DNA of 64,000 bases from NCBI GenBank assembly GCA_964006375.1, contig OZ023264.1, forward strand, positions 19,721,040-19,785,039. The letters run 5' to 3'. Positions 11,706-21,932 of this stretch are shown here, piece by piece; the first letter of the stretch is position 1, and every line of letters starts with the position of its first letter. The stretch is from Tillus elongatus. Lineage: Eukaryota > Arthropoda > Insecta > Coleoptera > Cleridae. The position numbers and the translations under genes are program-made. The notes below the pieces were generated by a model. That model had not been told where the DNA came from. It saw only the letters and a list, made by a program, of their open reading frames with translations, and searched no databases.

Positions 11706-12117
11706 TTGACACCTCTTGCTGAAAACTCTTCCAAGCCAAAAGGATCGATAGGCTGTGCTTTCGCAGTCCCTATGCGTACTGAACATCGGGATCAAACCAG
11801 CTTTTGCCCTTTTGCTCTACGCGTGGTTTCTGTCCTCGCTGAGCTGGCCTTAGGACACCTGCGTTATTCTTTGACAGTCAAACTCCCCGCCTGGCGGTGT
11901 TCTCGAATCGGATCACGCAGGAGCTTAATACGGCGACCGTAACGATGACGCGAACGCCAACGGAACGTAACCGCTCGAAACGGAACGCACCGAAAGACGC
12001 CGGTTACAAAGCACGGAACGCCACTCTGTGCGCTTGGCTCAAGAACAGCGTGACAGCCGCCGCTCGTGAGCGAACGGCGCACGCGTTCCGCCTCACCGAG
12101 TAAGTAAAGAAACGATG
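11706..12117 (-). pseudogene. 28S rRNA gene fragment
   Basis: The minus strand carries long stretches that I recognise as the conserved 3' part of eukaryotic 28S rRNA: ATCGTTTCTTTACTTACTCG at the right end, then CGTATTAAGCTCCTGCGTGA, GGCGGGGAGTTTGACTG, TCAAAGAATAACGCAGG, CAGCTCAGCGAGGACAGAAA, GAGCAAAAGGGCAAAAGC, GCCTATCGATCC and AAGAGGTG at the left end. The block is strikingly GC-rich against its surroundings. The conserved segment between TTTGACTG and TCAAAGAATAACG is shorter than in functional genes by about 14 nt (from memory of the rRNA), so together with truncation at both ends this is a dispersed rDNA pseudogene. Open frames across it are shadows. Confidence 0.93.
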
Positions 12118-12945
12118 AACATCTTAACTTACCTTTAAAAAGAATTATTTCTCTTTTTGTTATCACATTATCACTTCTTCCTTAAGTCCATATGCCTGGA
12201 AGTGATCTCCTGTATCTTGAAAATATACAGTTTCTAATCAAAAGAAACAATCATTTTATGTTTTTCTAAAGTCATTTATTAAAATTTAGCAAAGCTGTCG
12301 CAAAGGTAGGACCTACGAATTTCCTAAAATGCAGGGTTCGATTATTTCTTCATTATCTCATTGAAAAATCTGGATCATGGTGATATTTTCGTCCTAAATG
12401 ATAGTAAAATATCCATAGATTATTGTATTGGTGAACTCATAATTAAAAAATTCGATTTAAATATTCAATAAGCGATTGAAAAGTACCCGTTTCATTCGCA
12501 CATAAGTAGGGTGCGTGATTTAAAGTTTCTTGCTTTATGAACCTATCTTTAAAAAAATCATCAATGTGGTCCATGTCACTAATATAAATATTTTTGCTTA
12601 AATGACAGTAGATAAAATTAAATACAGACTTATGAGACTTTTTGTAGCTTCACAATGGTTTGTTTTCTTTTCTGTAACCAGTTTCGCTGTTTCACTGCAT
12701 GAATAAACAGCGAAACCAGTAATAGAAAACACATTTGCGAAGCCAGACAAATAGTCTCTACATCTGTATTTACTATTGAACGGTTTCATCAAGTAAGAGC
12801 AACTACAATCAATGAATTAAATAAAATTACCTTAAAACTGTTTAACTCGAACGTCAATTTGGAATGACAGATTTGGCGATGAATTTTTGGGTGGGGGGGC
12901 TTTTTATAATGATTATTGTAAATAACTCCATAAAAAGGCAATAAT
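12118..12945. other. No gene recognised
   Basis: AT-rich sequence with only short open frames and no repeat that I can define. Confidence 0.4.
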
Positions 12946-12947
12946 AG

Positions 12948-13517
12948 TAGGAGAGAACTGGGAGTTCTGGCCCAGCTTTTTTGTCATTCCCCAGATCTAG
13001 GGAAAAAATAATCCGGCAAACACCATAAATCACCAGAAAACACCCGTTTTTCGACGAATTTGGGCAAATTTTAGCTTTTTTACAGTGTTGTCAGATTAGT
13101 TTCCCCTAGATTTAGGGAAATTTACGCGTTAAGCTTTTGTGTTACATTTTGGAGAGAGTGAGCAGACTCTCCCAGTTGTCGAAAGAGGGAGAGAGAAAGA
13201 GAGTGGGGGCAGAGCTCCGCAACACCACGTTCTCCCCGTTGTCGAAAGAGCTCCGCTCTCCCAGCCGCCGAGAGACAGATGAGAGAAGCTCCACCGCTTT
13301 ATCTAGATGTTGAGAAAGAGAGAGAGCTCTGCTCTCCTAGCCGCTATACTTCGCAGACTAATGAGAGAGCTCTAATCTAAAGGGTTTTTAGATATATGCG
13401 AAGGCTTGTAGTGTGTTCTTCGGCCTCTAACCGTTGGCTCTATCACCTGCTCTCTCTGTATAGCCGGTAGCAAGAGGTTGGAGTTTAGTCTGCGAAGTAT
13501 AGCGGCTAGGAGAGCAG

Positions 13518-13559
<42 letters not shown>

Positions 13560-13934
13560 ATCTAGGTAACGCGGTGAAGCTTCTCTCCTCTGTCTCTCGG
13601 CGTCTGGGAGAGCGAGGTATAGCGGCTGGGAGAGCGGAGCTCTCTCTCTCTCGACAACGGGGAGAGAACGTGGTGTTGCGGAGCTCTGCCCCCCCCCCCC
13701 TCTCTCGGCAACTAGGAGAGTCCGGCTCACTCTCTCCAAAATGTCACAAAAAAACCTAACGATTTGCGTAAATTTCCCTAAATCTAGGGGAAATAATCTG
13801 GCAACATTGTAAAAATAGCCCAATTTCGTCGAAAAACGGGTGTTTTCTGGTGTTTGCCGGATCATTTTCCCCAGATCTGGGGAATGGCAAAAAAACTGGG
13901 CCAGAACTTCCAGTTCTCTCTTACTAATAATCAA
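12948..13934. mobile_element. Foldback (long inverted repeat) element, GA/CT-rich
   Basis: The left arm (about 12948-13365) is repeated in inverted orientation as the right arm (about 13484-13934) with only scattered differences; about 118 bp lie between. The outer ends read GAGAGAACTGGGAGTTCTGG on the left and the complement CCAGAACTTCCAGTTCTCTC on the right. Landmarks mirrored in both arms include TCCCCAGATCT, the AAACACCCGTTTTTCGACGA block and the GAGAGAG-rich core with GCGGCTAGGAGAGCAGAGCT. A pure (CT)n run lies at 13520-13556. The hexamer AATAAT flanks both ends and may be the target duplication. No transposase is encoded, so this is a non-autonomous foldback or long-TIR element. Confidence 0.88.
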
Positions 13935-15445
13935 TCAATTTTGACAATTACCTAATTTGCCTAAATAGATATGTAAAAACTGAGCCACAACTGTTCTAAC
14001 CAAACTAAATGCTAAAAGTTTTCTAACAGCTCAGAAAGAGCTTAATTTTTCATGACAAAATAATGCAGGTTTAAACATTGCGCCCATCTTTTCAACAAAT
14101 AAAACAGCTCTAATCACTTCCAGAATTATTTGTTTGCTAACAATTATAACGAATAATAAATAATAATTTAAAGACGAGCAAAAGAAAGAAAGTAGGTTAA
14201 CAAAAACTAGAGACAAGAAGTGATAAAATCGAACTTATATGTAAAAATTTTAGCTACAAATTCTAATGTAGGTTTAAAAGAATGAAACTTAAACTTTTAT
14301 GTTCGCTCCGCAAGCTTCCATTAAATATTTAATGACTAGAATATTAGTTTTTACTACAAGTTAGCAAAAAAACCCTATGAATTACAGATAAATACATATA
14401 TAAAACTTAACGAAATTATCTCACACTCATACAGGGTGGTTCAAGTTCAGTATCTCCTTTATTATTCGATAATAAAAAAAGTTTGAAACAAAAGTTGCAG
14501 GTACTAACTTTAGCTACAAACTAAACTTATTTTTGTATACACAGGGTGTTGCATAAGTTAGATACAACCCAAACTTCACTTTTTAAATGGTACATCCTGT
14601 ATATTGTTTCGTTTTTGAATTCCTCTTGTTTGGCTGATTCATCCAGTGTATAATTGTTGGGGTCGTTCAAAAGTTATGGCCACTTTTCTAAAACATCAGA
14701 GGCACATTTGACGGTCTCTATCTTCATTAATATGTCAGCATACAACACTCATCATGCCAAAAATCTGAAAAAGTGTTCTTCTTTCAACTTCAATCAATAC
14801 AGAAATACTTTCTTAAAAACCAGCGTGAGTAAAAACACGAGTCAAGTTTTCTAGAGAAATTCAAATGGAACACCCTGTGTATTATAATCAATTTCGATAC
14901 ATCAACAAATGTTCTTTCAGTTTCATGAAGTATTTCCCTATACCTAAAACCAATATTTGCTGAACTATTGGGTGTTTTTTAAGACAAAAGGTATATTTAT
15001 ACACAGGAACGAATTAGTGTATTATTTTTGAAACACCTGTACACAGTTTTCTGTCTAGACTCCTCTCGGTTTGATTATTATTCGTATATTGGGGCATATG
15101 AAGAATTACATTAAGATTTATGGTCACTATATCTCAAAACCTAGTACTTATTCCGACCTCGTTTTATTATTTCAGAAAACTGGCAAATGTCGGCTTGTTT
15201 CGACTGTGACATATTCCTTAAAGAATGTATTGTTACCAATATACAAAAGCATGTAGATAAAATATTCCTCAAATAAAAATAATAACTAGAAAAGAAAATG
15301 TTAATGGAAAAATTTAGCGAGTATAAATTAAAGACTATTCGATTTAATGATATTGAAATAAAACATAAAGCTGAAATAAGAATGTATCAAATCACGGAAA
15401 ATTATGATAACAATGATATAACAACTATACAAAAACACTGAAAAC

Positions 15446-16498
15446 TAGTTAACTAAGTGTTCGAAATGACCACCATTTTGCTCAGCAGATAAGTTTACGC
15501 GAGTTTCAAAAGAATAGTTAGCGTCTCGTAATACACTTAAATTAATATTATCAAATACACTACAGATTCTTGCCTTCATATCTTCTTTTGTCGACGGTTG
15601 TGTCTGATAAACCAAATTTTTTACATAACCCCGTCAAAAGAAGTCCATTTTTGTTAGATCAGGTGACCTAGGCGGCCATGCATTCGGCCATCCTCTCCCA
15701 ATCCAGCGTTCTGGAACATGTTGGTTAAGAAAATCATGAATATTAGCTGTACAATGAACTGGGGCACCGTCATGGATAAACCACATATGATCACGTATGC
15801 TAACAGGCAGTTGGTCTAATACTGGTCCAGGGTCTTCTAGAAACTGAAGATATCGCTGTGCAGTGAGCCGTTCTTCAAAGAAATGCGAAACTATGACAAA
15901 ATTGCCAATAATTTCATCCCAGATGTTAAGAGACCACCTATTTTGACTAGTCGTGTGAGTAAAGTGAGGGTTTTCAGTAGTATAGTAGTGAAGGTTATGT
16001 CTGTTCACATGTCCGTTCTTATGAAATGTTGCTTAATCAGTGAACAACACAAAGTTGAAGAATCTTGTATCTCTTTGGATTTGTTGCTGTGCCCAGTGAG
16101 AAAATGATAGTCGCCTTTGATGATCATCATTGCACAGTTCTTGGAGGAGTTGAATATGGTATGGGTGAAATTTGTTTTTACGTCAAATTTGTAAAACAGA
16201 GGTCTTACTGATATCAATTTCCCTTGCTTTTTTCTTGAGCTGATATGAAGGTCTTCTATCATTTTCAAATTTACTATCAGCTCTTTCTCTTCGTTCAAAA
16301 CAGGCTTGTTTCTCTCAGTCTTCTTGTATCCTGTGTTCTCTGTTTCGGCAAAATGTCGCATCAGTCTCTCAAAAGCGCTTCTGTGTGGTTGTCTTATATT
16401 GGGATATTTCTCATGATAGATTCTTGTCGCCAATAAAGAGTTTTTACTTGCTCCTAACACATAAATCATATCAATCATTTCTTGTCGAGAGAAATTCA
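15446..16498 (-). pseudogene. Tc1/mariner-superfamily transposase relic (DUF4817-type, DD41D spacing)
   Basis: The minus strand starts MNFSRQEMIDMIYVLGASKN, an N-terminal helix-turn-helix of the DUF4817 type, followed by LLATRIYHEKYPNIRQPH. After a frameshift near 16190 the DDE core appears: FNFVLFTD then a stop where the family has E, NGHVNRHNLHYYTTENPH, RWSLNIWDEIIG, MWFIHDGAPVHC, ERWIGRGWPNAWPPRSPDL, and a C-terminus ending GGHFEHLVN at 15449. Spacing from the Asp of HDGAP to the Asp of KMDFF is 41 residues. A frameshift and the FTD-stop make it inactive. It lies centrally between the long inverted arms, so it is the element's own transposase. Confidence 0.87.
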
Positions 16499-16599
16499 TT
16501 TTACATGGCACCCAGGAAAAATAATAAATCAAATTCCCTGACATTTCCAGTCCCCTCGGGTGATGTTTTCATGAACGACACACATCTCTGAATACTTTT

Positions 16600-18570
16600 T
16601 TTCAACAAAATTGCAGTAACTACTTAACAATTTGTCACTCATTTTAATCTAAATGAGCCAGAAGCATTGGAATGAAAACATGCCTTTTTACTCAACAAAA
16701 TAAAGTTAAAAAAACAATAGTAATTCACATCTCAAACGTTTACTATAAAAAAAAGGCCAAGAGAAATCACCACATTTAGATAAGATAATAGGAATTATTC
16801 ATACATATGTGGTAATTTTAAATTTTAAAACTTCAGTTTCGTATTTTGCATTGTCTTTAATGTGCTTTTTCCTCATTTCCGTGATATTTCTCTGTGTCTT
16901 ATGTTTCATTTTTTCTGATTTGCTTATCTCAAGGATTGTCTTCTGATTTGCATCAAGAATTATTATATATTCATGATATTAATTTTTGACATACTGCCTC
17001 TGCGTATCGTGGATTTCTATATTTCCCACCCCTGCTAATTATTTTAAACTTATCATACACAATGTGTTACGATATTAAAGTGTTCTCTTGTCGATTATGA
17101 TATAAATACCTATACACAACTGCTGAATATTTTTACTCCAACTTGTGTAACACTGTTACACAGTCATAAAGGTTAAAATCGAATAAACACATTCACAGCG
17201 CAGCTCTACGCCGTCAATAACTACAATGTATTTTGCATTTTATGCATTCAAGGAAGAACATTCGAAGTGACATGAACAAATGAGACATGCTTGAGATGAA
17301 GAAGACGCTATATTTATATCAGCGCATGTGACATGCGAATATGCTGCCTCGAACTTCGAACCTCTGAAATAGTATGTCTAAGGTTCACAGTCGAACTTTG
17401 AACTTCTTAGAAATTCAAAATCGAACATCGAACTACCCAAAATTCTTCAGTGTTCGTATATCATTTCCTTAAATATAAAATTTAGGAATATTGTAACATA
17501 CAATATTTGATATGTAAAAGATTCCCACTCTTTTTACAAAAAGGAAAGGTTCGACAAATTTGCAGGTTGATTGGGTGAAAATGCCTGATCTTTGTGAAGA
17601 TGGGTCTACGTTAAATCAAAAACACAAAAACAAAAAATATTTTAGACTTTTTTAGATTTCTAGATCTATATATAAGCTCAATTATAAATATGTTGTTGTT
17701 TGGTAGTGGCGATGTAGTTTTAGCAAACAGATTGAGAGGGTTCAAGGTGAGCATGATAGGTATAAAATAACCACTTACAACTTTGAACTGTCTTCTGACT
17801 TTGAATATTTAACTGTTTTGGCTCATTGTGAAATAAAGCATGTTGTAACCAGTGTTTTCCAAAGGCAATCTGCAATTATCCTCAAATTCTGAAAATTTAC
17901 GTTACTGATCGCCTTCGAACACCACCATCATAATGTTGTTACTGAAATAGGTGTTGGGAGGCTAGGATATACAAGAAAAATAATTATGTGATTGCTAAAT
18001 GGCTCCGTCATGTCTTAATGTGTCCCATCTACTGTCAAAAATATGCACGACTGAAATTCCTGAAATTACGCTATCGACTCAATGAGACCGATAACGAGTT
18101 TAAAGCGCCGCTACCGAGTTAAAGGGGCCGCAACTTCGCTACCTTTGGCAACATTCAATGCCTGTAAAGTTAAATTTCGAAGTATTTTTGAGCAACGAAC
18201 TTCGAACTATTTTTAAGAATTACATATTTCGAACTTCGAACTACTTCAACATCGCTAGTGCTAACATATTTTCGAACCGAAGGTTCGGTTCAAGTTCGGG
18301 TTCGGTTCGGAATTTCTAAGCTTCGCACACCTCTACTTCCAGGTCTACTGAATAATTTCCATGACATCTGAGCAAAATCACAAATTTCCCTGACATTTTA
18401 GGTGCTATTTCGAATTCCCTGATTTTTCCCGGTTTTCCAGGTCGCTGGGTACCCTGTTTTAGCGTCTTGTTATAATTCAAATACGAGAAAATAACTACTT
18501 GATAGTTTAGTTTAATGTTTGACAAGTAAGTCAATACATTGTTTATTTTGCATGGTTACAATATAATAAA
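16600..18570. other. Non-coding interior of the long-TIR transposon, with a TTCGAAC-rich patch
   Basis: There is no coding capacity. Two patches (17340-17460 and 18170-18310) are rich in TTCGAAC/GAACTTCGAAC motifs, and the second ends in CGCACACCTCTAC, which resembles a hAT-type terminus (TAGAGGTGTGCG read in reverse). A nested, non-autonomous hAT element is possible but no matching left end was found. Confidence 0.35.
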
Positions 18571-19477
18571 ACTATTTCGTTCATGTGCATAAATGTACCT
18601 TTTTTCTTAAAAAAACACCCAATATCTCAGTAAATACTGGTTTTAGGTGTAGGGAATACTTCATGAAGCTGAAAGAACATATGTTGATGTATCGAAATTG
18701 ATTACAATATACAGGGTGTTCCATTTGAATTTCCCGAGAAAACTTGACTCCAATATTTTTACACACCCTGTATACTGTTTTCAAGGAATTCTTTCTGTAT
18801 TGATTGAAGTTGAAAGAACAACACTTTTTGGGATTTTTCGCATGATATAGTGTTGCATGCAGACATATTAATGAAGATACCGACCGTCAAATGTGCCTCT
18901 GATGTTTTAGAAAAGTGGCCATAACTTTTAAATGACTCTGTATGGACCCCAACCACTATCACTTCATAAATGGGCAAAACAAGAGGAATTGAAAAACGAA
19001 ACAATATACAGGGTGTACCATTTAAAAAAAGAGAAATTTGGGTTGTATCTAACTTATGCAATATATGCATAAATAATTATAGTTTGTAGCTAACGTTAGT
19101 ACCTGCAACTTTTGTTCCTAAATTTTATTTTAACATTAAACAATAAAGGATATATTGAACTTGAACGCACTGTTGGACCACCCTGCATATAAAGATGCTA
19201 ATAAGGCTATTAAAGAAACAACAACAGACTTTGTAGTCTGTGAATATAATGATTGTATATCTATATTTTAAATGAAACTTAAGAAGCTTCAATTATTGCT
19301 GCATAGATATATTATTTTTTAATTATATGGCACGAGTTTTGAAGAAGTAACAATTACACTACACAAATCAAAATAACATCACAGAATTATAAGACATTTT
19401 TTTCTATTAATAAAACACCCTGTAAAATGGCTATAAAACAAAGGAATTCTAACTTAATTTAAGGTCGTCAGCTTTAC

Positions 19478-19545
19478 AGTATACACTCGATTATCCAGGC
19501 TAATGGGGGAGAACTGGCAAGATGGATAATTGAAAAACATGGATA
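19478..19545 (+). mobile_element. Possible pogo/Tigger-like 5' terminus
   Basis: The motif CAGTATACACTCGATTATCC followed by AGGCTAATGGGGGAG and later ATGGATAATTG resembles the ends of pogo/Tigger elements (CAGT...CTCGATTATCC). Coding remains of a pogo-like transposase appear at 21722-21932, but I cannot show they belong to the same copy. Confidence 0.45.
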
Positions 19546-19553
19546 ATACCAGC

Positions 19554-19556
<3 letters not shown>

Positions 19557-19629
<73 letters not shown>
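19557..19629. repeat. (TA)n microsatellite
   Basis: About 73 bp of TA repeat. Confidence 0.97.
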
Positions 19630-19634
<5 letters not shown>

Positions 19635-20161
19635 ACTCAGTGTTTAGTACAGGGATCTCGTAAACTACTGCAGTTAGAGAGATGGTTAAATGGGGAGAGT
19701 AGTGGAGTTTTATGAGTGTAATTCAGAACTGATTTTGTTTCTATAAAAAATGTCACGGATTACTAGATATTTTGGAAAAACTGATATTTGCTGATTTTTT
19801 TAAATGCATTTAGCTGTGTTAGTATTGGGTTTACTGAAAAGGTGCAAAGAAAAAAGTTGTAGATAAATATGTTCTAAATAAAGCAAAAACATGCAAATTA
19901 AAATAATCTATAACTTTTGAATTATGACATAAACTTGTGTTTTTTAAATGGAAACCATAGTTGGCTGTGGCTTCATTAAAGAGGATTTTTTTCTTCTCTA
20001 CATTGATATGAAACACGATAAGATTATTCTAAGAAATACAAATTTTACAGTGGTTTTCTTCTTTTTTCAAAAAAATAACATTGGTTACGACGGAAACGGT
20101 TGTTTATTTCAAATATCCAAAACCGGAATCTAAGTTTTCGCACATAGTTTACATAACATTT

Positions 20162-20346
20162 TTATTTTATTATTTTTATTTAATATTATTGGCTGCGGCA
20201 TCTCAGGCCATTAGCACATTCATTTCCCATCATTCAATATTTTTTACAAATTTTCCAGACAAAGTCAACTTGGCTCGCCCAGGAATCGAACCCGGGACCT
20301 CTCGCTTAGCAGGCTTGCACCTAGCCACCTGCGCCACGAGGGCGTC
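20162..20346 (-). mobile_element. tRNA-derived SINE with 13 bp target site duplication
   Basis: Read on the minus strand from 20346 there is a tRNA-like head with a pol III A box (TGGCGCAGGTGG) and B box (GGGTTCGATTCC), a short tRNA-unrelated body and an A-rich end (AAATAAAAATAATAAAAT). The tRNA cloverleaf is imperfect in the acceptor and anticodon stems, so it is not a working tRNA gene. The sequence TTACATAACATTT occurs exactly at both borders (20149-20161 and 20347-20359), the signature of LINE-mediated SINE insertion. Confidence 0.88.
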
Positions 20347-20419
20347 TTACATAACATTTCTAATTAGAAATATACCATAATAATTAACAAAATAAAATTT
20401 TTAAATTAAAATAGAAACT

Positions 20420-21140
20420 ATAACAAAAGTTCAGGGAAAATGTTCAAAAAGTTCTCCATTATTATTGAGACAGCCAATACTCGTACGCAAAACTGAATTT
20501 GTCGCTTTTTTAATAGAACGTCTATTGACATTGGCAAAATTCTCTGGGTTGGCTTCTCTAAGATCGTTCACTGTATCATAAGACCCTCGGTAATCCTTAT
20601 TTTTTACAGTTCCCCATAAAAAGAAATCTAAAACGGACAGATCAGGAGACCGAGGTGGCCATGTAACTGGTGCATTTCTTCCAATCCAGGAGTTGTGAAA
20701 AGTTTGGTCTAAGAAGTTCCGAACTTGTAGCTGGTTATGGGGTGGCGCTTCATCATGCTAAAACCACTGTAGTGATGCACGAGTTGCCAAATTTACATTA
20801 TCTAGCATATCTTGAAAGTCATTCTAGAGAAACTGAAGATAGTGGTCACCGGTGAATGTACCTTCAGAAATGTACGGACCAAGAATTTTTGAACCAATGA
20901 CACTACATCAGACATTAAACCCAAATTTTATTTGCGGTCTCCGTTGTTCAACATAATGTGGATTTTCTTGCATCCAGAGATGCTCATTATGTGTGTTGAA
21001 CATACAGCAGTTTGTGAATCGAGTCTCGTCCGTCCAAAGTATTTTAGATGGAAACTGTGTGTCGTCTTCACACTATAGTATCTGTATTTTTATTCTTTCA
21101 TTGTCCAGGCACGCATCAAATAACCGAAGGTTGTAAGAAC
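20420..21140 (-). pseudogene. Tc1/mariner-superfamily transposase relic (DUF4817 group), C-terminal half
   Basis: The minus strand reads TQFPSKILWTDETRFTNCC (first catalytic Asp with a following Glu), HNEHLWMQENPHYV, KFGFNV, GTFTGDHYLQFL, ASLQWF then HDEAPPHNQ where the family has HDGAPPH, NSWIGRNAPVTWPPRSPDL and LDFFLWGTVKNKDY. Order and spacing match the transposase at 15446-16498 but it is a clearly diverged relative. In-frame stops and the missing N-terminus make it a pseudogene. Confidence 0.85.
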
Positions 21141-21199
21141 CCTATAATTTCCTCTCGTTTCTAGCTGTTTTCATAATAAATCATGGTAAGTAAACAACG

Positions 21200-21718
21200 T
21201 TGTGTACCGATCAAAACACCGACCCATCTGATGAGTGGTATACACCCAGAGTTTGAGGCCTCCACTGCGTACTTTGAAAGAGACATATGGCCTCGCTTGG
21301 GTGATGCTCGGGAGCGGGACTCAATGGGATGTCGCTCTTGAGTCTAGCACTGGTGGGTGCCGGGTTTAGACGAAACCGGAGGAGAGCTGATATCTCTAGG
21401 GGTGGATTACAACTGGAGATTGGATGCTGCTAGAGAGTGGGACTTCATGATACTGCCTTGAGGCAAACACTGCCGGATGTCTGGTCCAGACGAACTTGGT
21501 GAGAGGTTATCTCTGTTTGAGATTTAAATGGAGAAGCGACTTCACTCAGATGACAGTACACCTTTCAAACAAAGTTTTACCCTCAAAAATCGACTTCCGC
21601 AGGAAGCTGGATGTGACGGGTGAAATTTAAGCAATTAAACGGAGCCACAATAGACCTAAGGTCGCAGTGGAGGAACTGGAATAGCCCACTCACAATGACT
21701 CTAATCTAATCTAATAGT
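21200..21718 (+). mobile_element. LINE 3' end with (TCTAA)n tail
   Basis: The last part, GCCACAATAGACC, AAGGTCGCAGTGGAG and GCCCACTCACAAT, matches the complement of 58330-58405 almost exactly, and both copies end in a short CTAA-type repeat (here ACTCTAATCTAATCTAATAG). This is the form of a non-LTR 3' terminus. Inside 21260-21530 there is a degenerate duplication of about 120 bp (GAG.GGGACT... and ...GAGAG.T.ATCTCT occur twice). Confidence 0.6.
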
Positions 21719-21721
21719 AAA

Positions 21722-21932
21722 AACAACAGCTGCTATCCTGGAATCGGATCCAGAAGATGACCTTCCATTGGCTGAGCTAATAAGAATAAACAAATTAATG
21801 CTTTTAGAGGATATTGAGGATTTTGTAATGGTCGATAATAACGTTGCTATAAGAGAAGGATTACCTAACACAGACTTGGTAAATCAAAGACTTCAGGAAG
21901 AAGAAGTTGAAGAGATTGAAGATGATGATATC
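21722..21932 (+). pseudogene. Pogo/Tigger-like transposase C-terminal fragment, interrupted
   Basis: An acidic C-terminal peptide (LESDPEDDLPLAELIRINK, LNTDLVNQ-like and QEEEVEEIEDDD motifs) resembles the tails of pogo/Tigger/jerky-type DDE transposases. It is cut by a LINE at 21933. After the LINE, from about 23370, sequence with a short SERTALKYF-like peptide and a TA-flanked end (CTCTCGAGTCTGTTATATGC near 23690-23715) looks like the continuation and 3' terminus. Family recognition rests on a short stretch. Confidence 0.5.

Larger units (their letters stand above)
14431..19193. mobile_element. DNA transposon with about 600 bp terminal inverted repeats
   Basis: The segment 14431-15020 is repeated in inverted orientation at 18575-19193. 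The outermost ends read ACAGGGTGGTTCAAGTTCA on the left and, complemented, GCAGGGTGGTCCAAC on the right. Both arms share AAAAGTTGCAGGTACTAAC, GCATAAGTTAGATACAACCC, TTATGGCCACTTTTCTAAAA, CATCAGAGGCACATTTGACG and several copies of a CACCCTGT/ACAGGGTG motif. Between them lies a minus-strand transposase relic (15446-16498) and about 2 kb of non-coding sequence. The arms are the long, internally repetitive type that flanks this transposase group in insects. I could not define a clean target duplication. Confidence 0.82.

Noticed and set aside
11706..12166. Open frames of 68-100 codons on both strands
   Set aside because: They are shadows of the 28S rRNA fragment, whose RNA sequence is conserved; no protein is implied.
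13478..13934. Open frames rich in Ser-Leu or Arg-Glu repeats
   Set aside because: They translate the (CT)n/(GA)n core of the foldback element in opposite directions; low-complexity artefacts.
17335..18340. Nested hAT element defined by TTCGAAC patches
   Set aside because: The right side resembles a hAT end but no left end or target duplication could be matched, so it is only mentioned in the interior description.
20271..20346. Functional tRNA gene
   Set aside because: A and B boxes are present but acceptor and anticodon stems do not pair properly, and the exact target duplication shows a SINE.
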